Shown one piece after another: positions 59,320 to 64,000 of a stretch of DNA of 64,000 bases (positions are counted from its first letter, which is position 1; each line of letters starts with the position of its first letter). Source of the stretch: Allobosea sp. UNC402CLCol (GTDB taxonomy: Bacteria; Pseudomonadota; Alphaproteobacteria; Rhizobiales; Beijerinckiaceae); the NCBI RefSeq assembly GCF_000745475.1, contig NZ_JQJJ01000008.1, positions 434,001 through 498,000 of the forward strand, in the 5' to 3' direction. The notes beneath the pieces are model-generated. The model was given only the letters and a program-made list of their open reading frames with translations. It was not told where the DNA came from and searched no databases. The translations under genes and the position numbers were made by a program.

Positions 59320-61658
59320 CCAGCCATCTTGAGGTCAGATAGGGGGGCGCGGTCGCCGGAGGCGGCAAGCCGCAGCATGGAGTCGATGTCCAGGATCAGC
59401 GCGACGAGGCCGTCGCCTAGGATCGTCGCCGCAGAGGCACCGTTGACGGCGCCGTAGTTCGCCTCGAGGCTCTTCACCACCACCTGCTGCTGGCCGACGA
59501 TCTCGTCGACCGCGATGCCGACATTGTTGCCGCGCTCGGTCTCGGCGATGATGACGATGTTCTCGTTGGTGGTGCCGGTCGAGCCCATCACAGTGCCGAG
59601 CCGGTACAGCGGCGTGACCTCGCCGCGCCAGCGCAGCACCTCCTGGCCGAAGGGCAGCTTCTCGATCGGCGTCGAGGCGAGATGCTGCGTCTCGATCACC
59701 GACGCGATCGGGATGACGTAGCGGTCGTCGCCGCAGCGGATCACCATGCCTTCGAGCACGGCGAGCGTGAGCGGCAAGGCCAGCGTGAACTTGCAGCCTC
59801 GGCCCGGCTCGGAATCGACGCTGATGCGCCCGCCGAGCGACTCGACGTTGCGGCGCACCACATCCATGCCGACACCGCGGCCGGAGATGTCGCTGACCGC
59901 TTCCGCCGTCGACAGGCCAGCGGCGAAGATCAGCTGGTCGATCTCCTCCGGAGCGAGCTTCTCGTCGGCTCCCACGAGGCCGCGCGAGCGCGCCTTGGCG
60001 AGCAGGCGGTCACGGCCGATCCCGCGCCCGTCATCGGTGACGGAGATCACGATGCGCCCGGCGCGATGTTCGGCGATCAGCCTGATCGTTCCTTCGCGCG
60101 GCTTGCCGGCCTCCACGCGCTCGTCCGGCGTCTCCAGCCCGTGATCCATCGAGTTGCGGATCATATGGGTCAGCGGGTCGGCGAGCTCCTCGATGATCGT
60201 CTTGTCGACCTCGGTGTTCTCGCCTTCGAGCACGAGGCGCACCTCCTTGCCGAGCGTCTGAGCGAGCTCACGCACGAGGCGCGGCATGCGCTGGAACACC
60301 GCCTTCACCGGCTGGGCGCGCACGGCCATGACGTGATCCTGCAATTCGCGCGTCTGGCGCGACAGGGTCAGGATGCCTTCGGCCGTCTTGGCGTAGACGT
60401 CATAGGGCAGCGAGCGCACGCATTCGACCAGCATCGACTGGGTGATTACGATCTCGCCGACGAGATTCATCAGCTTGTCGATGCGGTCGAGATCGACACG
60501 CACGCTGACCGCCTGGCGCTGGCGCGCCGCGGCCTGGTCGTTGGCCGGCGCGCGCGGCGCGGCGCGGACCGCGGGAACGGCTTCGGCGACGGGAGCGGGA
60601 GCCGCGGCCGGCACGGGAACCGGAGCGGGCTGGATGTCGGGCTGCCCCGCCATGTCCGGCGCGGGGCCGAGCTTCGCCAGGATCGCCGAAAGATCGGCGG
60701 CCACCGAAGTCGGGACTTCGGGCTCTGGAGCAGCGGCAACCGGCGCCGGCTCGGCGGCGGGAGTTGCATCGGACAGCTCGATCTCGAATTCCTCGTTGGC
60801 GAGGCTGAAATCGAAACGCCCGTGCAGTTCCTCGACCGAAAGTTCGGTTCGCAGGTCGACGTCGAAGCGCAGCCAGCAATCGGTGACGTCGAGCGTCTCC
60901 AGCGGCGGCACCTTACTCAGGTCGCAGCGGATCGCCACGATGTCATCGGCCGGCAGCGAGCCCAGCACCACGCGCGGCTCGATGACGCGGCGGAAGAGAT
61001 CGGTTTCGGGTGCGATGCGCAGCCGCACGTCGCGGCCGGGCTTGGCCGCGGATGCGAGCGGCATCCGAGCCGCAACGGGTTCGTCATCGTCCCAGCCATC
61101 GTCATTGGCTTTGGCCGGCGCCGCGGTGGACTTGGCCTCGACCATGGCGAGCAGGTTGCCGAGAGCGGCCAGGCCCGGAGGCGCCTCATCAGCAGCGGGA
61201 GCAGGCGAAGTTGCTGGAAGCGCGGCAGCGGGCGTGGCCGCCGCCGGCGCAGCCACCGCTGGCGCCGCCTGTGCACGCGGCTCCTGGCCGACCTGCTCCA
61301 GAGCGGCGAGAAGATCGGGCCGTTCGGTCGCGGGTTCGTCGTTCCTCGCAGCCGAAACCAGATCGGCGACCGCGTCCGAGCAGCGCAGGAAGAGCGTGAA
61401 GGGCGCATCCTCGATCGCGACGCGGCCCGACCTCAGATGGTCGAGAGAAGCCTCGAAGACATGGGCGAAACCGACGAGCTCGGTGCAGCCGAAGGCCCCC
61501 GCCCCGCCCTTGATCGAGTGGATGGCGCGAAAGGCCGCGTTGACGTCCTCCGGATCGCTGGAGCCCTCGTCGAGCGCCTGGAGCTTCTGCTCCAGCGCCC
61601 CGAGGAGCTCGTCGCATTCCTGGAAGAAGGTCTGCTTGAGTTCTGCCAACGGATCCAT
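59316..61658 (-). CDS. cheA: Chemotaxis histidine kinase CheA
   Basis: 780-aa kinase. The HPt domain phosphorylation site is His47 (FRAIHSIKGGAGAFG). A P2-like, Pro/Ala-rich region spans about 120-390. The P3 dimerisation domain follows (RVDLDRIDKLMNLVGEIVI). The P4 kinase domain has HMIRNSMDHGLETPDERV (N box), VTDDGRGIGRDRL and DISGRGVGMDVVRRNV (G boxes). The C-terminal P5 CheW-like domain ends LILDIDSMLRLAA. It feeds the CheY proteins and CheB in this operon. Confidence 0.97.
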   Translation of the reverse strand: MDPLAELKQTFFQECDELLGALEQKLQALDEGSSDPEDVNAAFRAIHSIKGGAGAFGCTELVGFAHVFEASLDHLRSGRVAIEDAPFTLFLRCSDAVADLVSAARNDEPATERPDLLAALEQVGQEPRAQAAPAVAAPAAATPAAALPATSPAPAADEAPPGLAALGNLLAMVEAKSTAAPAKANDDGWDDDEPVAARMPLASAAKPGRDVRLRIAPETDLFRRVIEPRVVLGSLPADDIVAIRCDLSKVPPLETLDVTDCWLRFDVDLRTELSVEELHGRFDFSLANEEFEIELSDATPAAEPAPVAAAPEPEVPTSVAADLSAILAKLGPAPDMAGQPDIQPAPVPVPAAAPAPVAEAVPAVRAAPRAPANDQAAARQRQAVSVRVDLDRIDKLMNLVGEIVITQSMLVECVRSLPYDVYAKTAEGILTLSRQTRELQDHVMAVRAQPVKAVFQRMPRLVRELAQTLGKEVRLVLEGENTEVDKTIIEELADPLTHMIRNSMDHGLETPDERVEAGKPREGTIRLIAEHRAGRIVISVTDDGRGIGRDRLLAKARSRGLVGADEKLAPEEIDQLIFAAGLSTAEAVSDISGRGVGMDVVRRNVESLGGRISVDSEPGRGCKFTLALPLTLAVLEGMVIRCGDDRYVIPIASVIETQHLASTPIEKLPFGQEVLRWRGEVTPLYRLGTVMGSTGTTNENIVIIAETERGNNVGIAVDEIVGQQQVVVKSLEANYGAVNGASAATILGDGLVALILDIDSMLRLAASGDRAPLSDLKMAG

Positions 61659-61668
61659 CGGCCGCCCT

Positions 61669-62028
61669 TCAGTTCTGGTAGCGGGCGACGAGGCCGAGCA
61701 GGGTGTTGGGTTCGAAGGGCTTGACCATCCAGGCGCTGGCGCCGGCGCGGCGCCCCTCGGCCTTGATCTCGGCGCCGTTCTCGGTGGTCAGCACGATGAT
61801 CGGCGTGTTCTGCCCCAGGGGCCGCGAGCGGCAGGCGCGCGTGAACTCGATGCCGTCCATCACAGGCATGTTGAGGTCGGTGATGACAAGATCCGGCTTA
61901 AACTGCTCGAACTTCGTCAGGCCGTCCTCGCCGTTCTCGGCCTCCGCGACCTCGTGCCCGGCATTGCGCAAGGTCAGGGTGAGCAGGGCAAGCAGCGTCT
62001 TCGTATCGTCGATGGCCAGGATCTTCAT
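61669..62028 (-). CDS. cheY: Chemotaxis response regulator CheY
   Basis: 119 aa from ATG 62028, with GGAG about 8 nt upstream. Acidic pocket Asp7/Asp8 (ILAIDDTKT), phospho-Asp51 (LVITDLNMPVMDG), Thr in IIVLTTENG and Lys in WMVKPFEPN. The longer frame upstream is rejected because it reads over the STAS gene. Directly upstream of cheA, this is the best candidate for the main flagellar-motor CheY. Confidence 0.95.
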   Translation of the reverse strand: MKILAIDDTKTLLALLTLTLRNAGHEVAEAENGEDGLTKFEQFKPDLVITDLNMPVMDGIEFTRACRSRPLGQNTPIIVLTTENGAEIKAEGRRAGASAWMVKPFEPNTLLGLVARYQN

Positions 62029-62033
62029 GCCTG

Positions 62034-62315
62034 TCACTCCAGAACGAGGGGGCTTCGAGCGGCATCGAAGCCGATCGCCCGCAAGGATTCGCGGCATTCG
62101 GAGGAAGCCGCCTTGAGCGTCACCGAAAGCCCTCGCGCGACGGCGCTGACGGCAGCGGAATGGAGGAGCTGGATCCAGAGACTCGGCAGCGGGCCGGCTC
62201 CGGCGCATTCGACGGAGACGCTTTCGTTCTGCTCAAGCGCCACCAGGAGCTGGTTGCGAAAGGCAGCCGCCTCGGAGCGTCCGAGGAAGGGCGGGAGCGA
62301 AACGGTGATGACCAT
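62034..62315 (-). CDS. STAS-domain protein of the chemotaxis operon
   Basis: 93 aa from ATG 62315. It fits a STAS fold: MVITVSLPPFLGRSEAAAFR, SVSVECAGAG, LWIQLLHSAAVSAVARGLSV and SECRESLRAIGF. The usual phosphoacceptor position of the family holds Pro-Leu-Pro-Ser (GAGPLPSLWIQL), with a Ser available. Its role in the che cluster is not defined. A start at 62348 is possible but lacks a ribosome site. Confidence 0.8.
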   Translation of the reverse strand: MVITVSLPPFLGRSEAAAFRNQLLVALEQNESVSVECAGAGPLPSLWIQLLHSAAVSAVARGLSVTLKAASSECRESLRAIGFDAARSPLVLE

Positions 62316-62430
62316 GAAGGCGCGACCCTGGATAATGCCCGCAAGCATCGCGCCGGACTGGTAAAAATTTCGCTAAACCACGCCGCCAGCGTCAATCATT
62401 CGGGCATTTCAGCGGCAGGGTGTGTGTTCA

Positions 62431-62898
62431 TCAGAACATGTTGTTGCTGATGGCGCGCGGCACCAGCGTCACCACGCCAGCTGTCTCCCGGTATTTGCGC
62501 GGTATGTTGATGATGCCGGAAAGATGGACCCATAGATTGTTCGGCGAAATCGGCTTGATGATGATCTCATGCGCGCCGAGCTTCGCCGCCTGGACGACCG
62601 AGCGCTTGTCGGCTCGCTCCATCATCACCAGCACGGGTGCCTTGGCGAAGGGCGAGGTCTTCTGCGAGCGGATCGCCGACAGGCATTTCGGCCCGCCATT
62701 ATCCGGCAGATCCCAGTCGAGAATGACGATGTTCGGCTGCTTCTGGATGAAGATCGCCGCCGCCGAAGGCAGGTCGGCGGCCTCGAAGATGCGGTGAAGC
62801 TGCGCCTGATACAGCATCGTGCGGATGATCCGCCGGTAATGCGGACTGGCGTCGATCAGCAGCACGGAGAGGTTTGGAAAGGATGGCGCGATGTGCAT
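62431..62898 (-). CDS. Receiver-domain response regulator (upstream che operon gene)
   Basis: About 155 aa from ATG 62898; GTG 62922 would add 8 residues. The receiver begins SVLLIDASPHYRRIIRTML, with one Asp in the acidic pocket, and has phospho-Asp in NIVILDWDLPDNGG and Lys in IIIKPISPNNLW. The usual Thr is replaced (VLVMMERAD), so switching may be atypical. A 30-residue tail ends SNNMF. It has no output domain. Confidence 0.88.
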   Translation of the reverse strand: MHIAPSFPNLSVLLIDASPHYRRIIRTMLYQAQLHRIFEAADLPSAAAIFIQKQPNIVILDWDLPDNGGPKCLSAIRSQKTSPFAKAPVLVMMERADKRSVVQAAKLGAHEIIIKPISPNNLWVHLSGIINIPRKYRETAGVVTLVPRAISNNMF

Positions 62899-62952
62899 GG
62901 CGCTGACTCGGAACTCGCTCACTCAACTCGACTGGCCGGAATCGCGGCGGCG

Positions 62953-64000
62953 CTAGACCTTCAACCCGATGCGGAAGCCGCCCCAGTGCCGGCCTTTCAC
63001 CATGATCGGCACCGACAGATCCTCCATCACCAGGAACTCGCCGCCGCCCATGTCGCGCCGATAGCTCTGCAGCAGGAAGGGCTTGCGGTTGCGCGCCGCC
63101 GCCAGCCCGGTGCGATCGTCGAAGATGCGGCGGTTGCGGCAATTGGCGTTGTTCCAGACCGGGTCGCTGCCCTGGGGTTGCGCATATTTGCGGTTATGCG
63201 TCGGCAGGAAGCCGTTGCGATCGACGGCCGCGCAGAAGACGATGCGGTCGTTGGACGCCAGGAGCCTCTCCTGCAGCGGCGGCAGCAGCCGGTCCGTCAG
63301 CGCGACGAAACGGGTGAGGTATTGCTGCGGGTCCGAGCCCGGTATCGGCGTATAGGATTCATCGAACAGATCGGCGAGGCCGAACTCGCCGCGCGCGAGC
63401 CCCTGCTCGAACAGGGTCGCGATGCTGCCGGCCGTCTCGACGGCGGCCGCGATCAGCTCCGACTGCGCAGTCCGCACGCCCGAGGCCGCGATCGAGCCGA
63501 GGATGCCTTCGCTGATCGCCACCAGAGCGTCGGTGCGCTGCGCCGCCCGCTCGAGATTCTCCGTCGATCGGTCGACGCCCGCCACCAGAGCGGCAAGGTC
63601 CTGTCCGGCTTTGGTGCAGGCAGCCGCGTTCTCCCGCGTCGGCTGCGAAATCGCCTCGATCTCCCCGATGAGCTGGACCACCGAGCGGCCGAAGCTGTCG
63701 AGCTCGCCAATCTGCGACGAGATCGTCCGGCTGCCGTCGATGGCGCGCCGCGCCGTCTGCGCATTGTCCTCGCTGCGCTGCGCCAGCCCATCGACCGCGC
63801 GCACCAGCATGTCGAGCTGGCGGGCGCTGGCGGCGGTCGCCTCGCGCGTCTGCTCGGCCAGCGCCTTCACCGCGGCCGCGATGACCGCAAAGCCCCTGCC
63901 CGCCTCGCCGCTGCGCGCCGCCTCGACACCGGCATTGATCGCCAGCAGCTGGATCTCGCGGGTGATCGCCTGGATCGCGTCGCTGGAGGCGCGCGCCTTA
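62953..64000 (-). CDS. Methyl-accepting chemotaxis protein with C-terminal sensor (5' end cut)
   Basis: About 349 codons are visible and the frame continues past the window's right edge. The N-terminal visible part is the MCP signalling tip ([18 protein letters not shown] then [14 protein letters not shown]). The C-terminal 150 residues form a Cache-like module: [37 protein letters not shown] and [20 protein letters not shown]. The reversed order, kinase-control region before sensor, and the lack of visible TM segments suggest a cytosolic receptor. GTG 63870 is internal and not a start. Confidence 0.87.
   Translation of the reverse strand, partial: KARASSDAIQAITREIQLLAINAGVEAARSGEAGRGFAVIAAAVKALAEQTREATAASARQLDMLVRAVDGLAQRSEDNAQTARRAIDGSRTISSQIGELDSFGRSVVQLIGEIEAISQPTRENAAACTKAGQDLAALVAGVDRSTENLERAAQRTDALVAISEGILGSIAASGVRTAQSELIAAAVETAGSIATLFEQGLARGEFGLADLFDESYTPIPGSDPQQYLTRFVALTDRLLPPLQERLLASNDRIVFCAAVDRNGFLPTHNRKYAQPQGSDPVWNNANCRNRRIFDDRTGLAAARNRKPFLLQSYRRDMGGGEFLVMEDLSVPIMVKGRHWGGFRIGLKV

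Noticed and set aside
59682..61724. Long plus-strand open frame antisense to cheA
   Set aside because: Shadow of cheA in a GC-rich genome; no domain or ribosome site.

Overview
The window is a continuous, GC-rich stretch of chromosome from an alphaproteobacterium, most likely of the order Hyphomicrobiales and compatible with Bosea or a relative. This placement is inferred from the complete dcw (division and cell wall) cluster order, the FtsZ with a long Pro/Ala-rich linker, the CheB/CheD/CheR chemotaxis operon, the ArsR-methyltransferase/metF/metH operon and the intergenic repeats. No phage, IS element, integron, CRISPR array or tRNA gene was recognised. Starts were chosen from Shine-Dalgarno spacing, overlaps with neighbouring stops and family N-termini; several are shorter than the longest open frame.

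Region 1 (1-24745, minus strand) is the dcw cluster, transcribed right to left: mraZ, rsmH, ftsL, ftsI, murE, murF, mraY, murD, ftsW, murG, murC, murB, ddl, ftsQ, ftsA, ftsZ. FtsZ is cut by the window edge within its conserved C-terminal peptide. Two accessory modules interrupt the cluster. A TetR gene diverging from an isoquinoline-1-oxidoreductase-like molybdenum hydroxylase (iorA, iorB) and a dihaem cytochrome c lies between murD and ftsW. A MarR gene diverging from an EamA exporter lies between murB and ddl. Each regulator sits upstream of, and co-oriented with, the next dcw segment, and each faces a clear inverted-repeat operator. An mraZ promoter overlaps a 10-bp-period TGGG repeat array, and a CtrA-type TTAA-N7-TTAA box lies upstream of ddl.

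Region 2 (25085-30700) holds ohrR/ohr with a shared divergent operator, the RNase P RNA gene, a small lytic transglycosylase, a TerB/J-domain protein with an AmpD-type amidase, a PAS plus degenerate GGDEF protein, and a PhnA-domain protein.

Region 3 (30883-49242) carries the methionine operon (ArsR-methyltransferase, metF, metH) with a perfect 16-bp palindrome upstream, a cold-shock protein, lldD followed by an acyltransferase-SGNH membrane enzyme, an orphan peptide-type solute-binding protein, ettA, an MBL-fold protein, an SDR/TetR pair, two proteins of unknown function and an aldo-keto reductase.

Region 4 (49408-53835) has a translationally coupled FliK-like / FlhB-C-like / BioF2-type acetyltransferase trio, mog, and a glutathione peroxidase.

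Region 5 (53947-64000, minus strand) is a chemotaxis operon. In transcription order it encodes a receptor with a C-terminal sensor (truncated by the window), a receiver, a STAS protein, CheY, CheA, CheW, an MCP, CheR, CheD, CheB and a second CheY-like receiver. At least four imperfect REP-like palindromes with a shared GCAGCGAAGC-type core occupy intergenic gaps.
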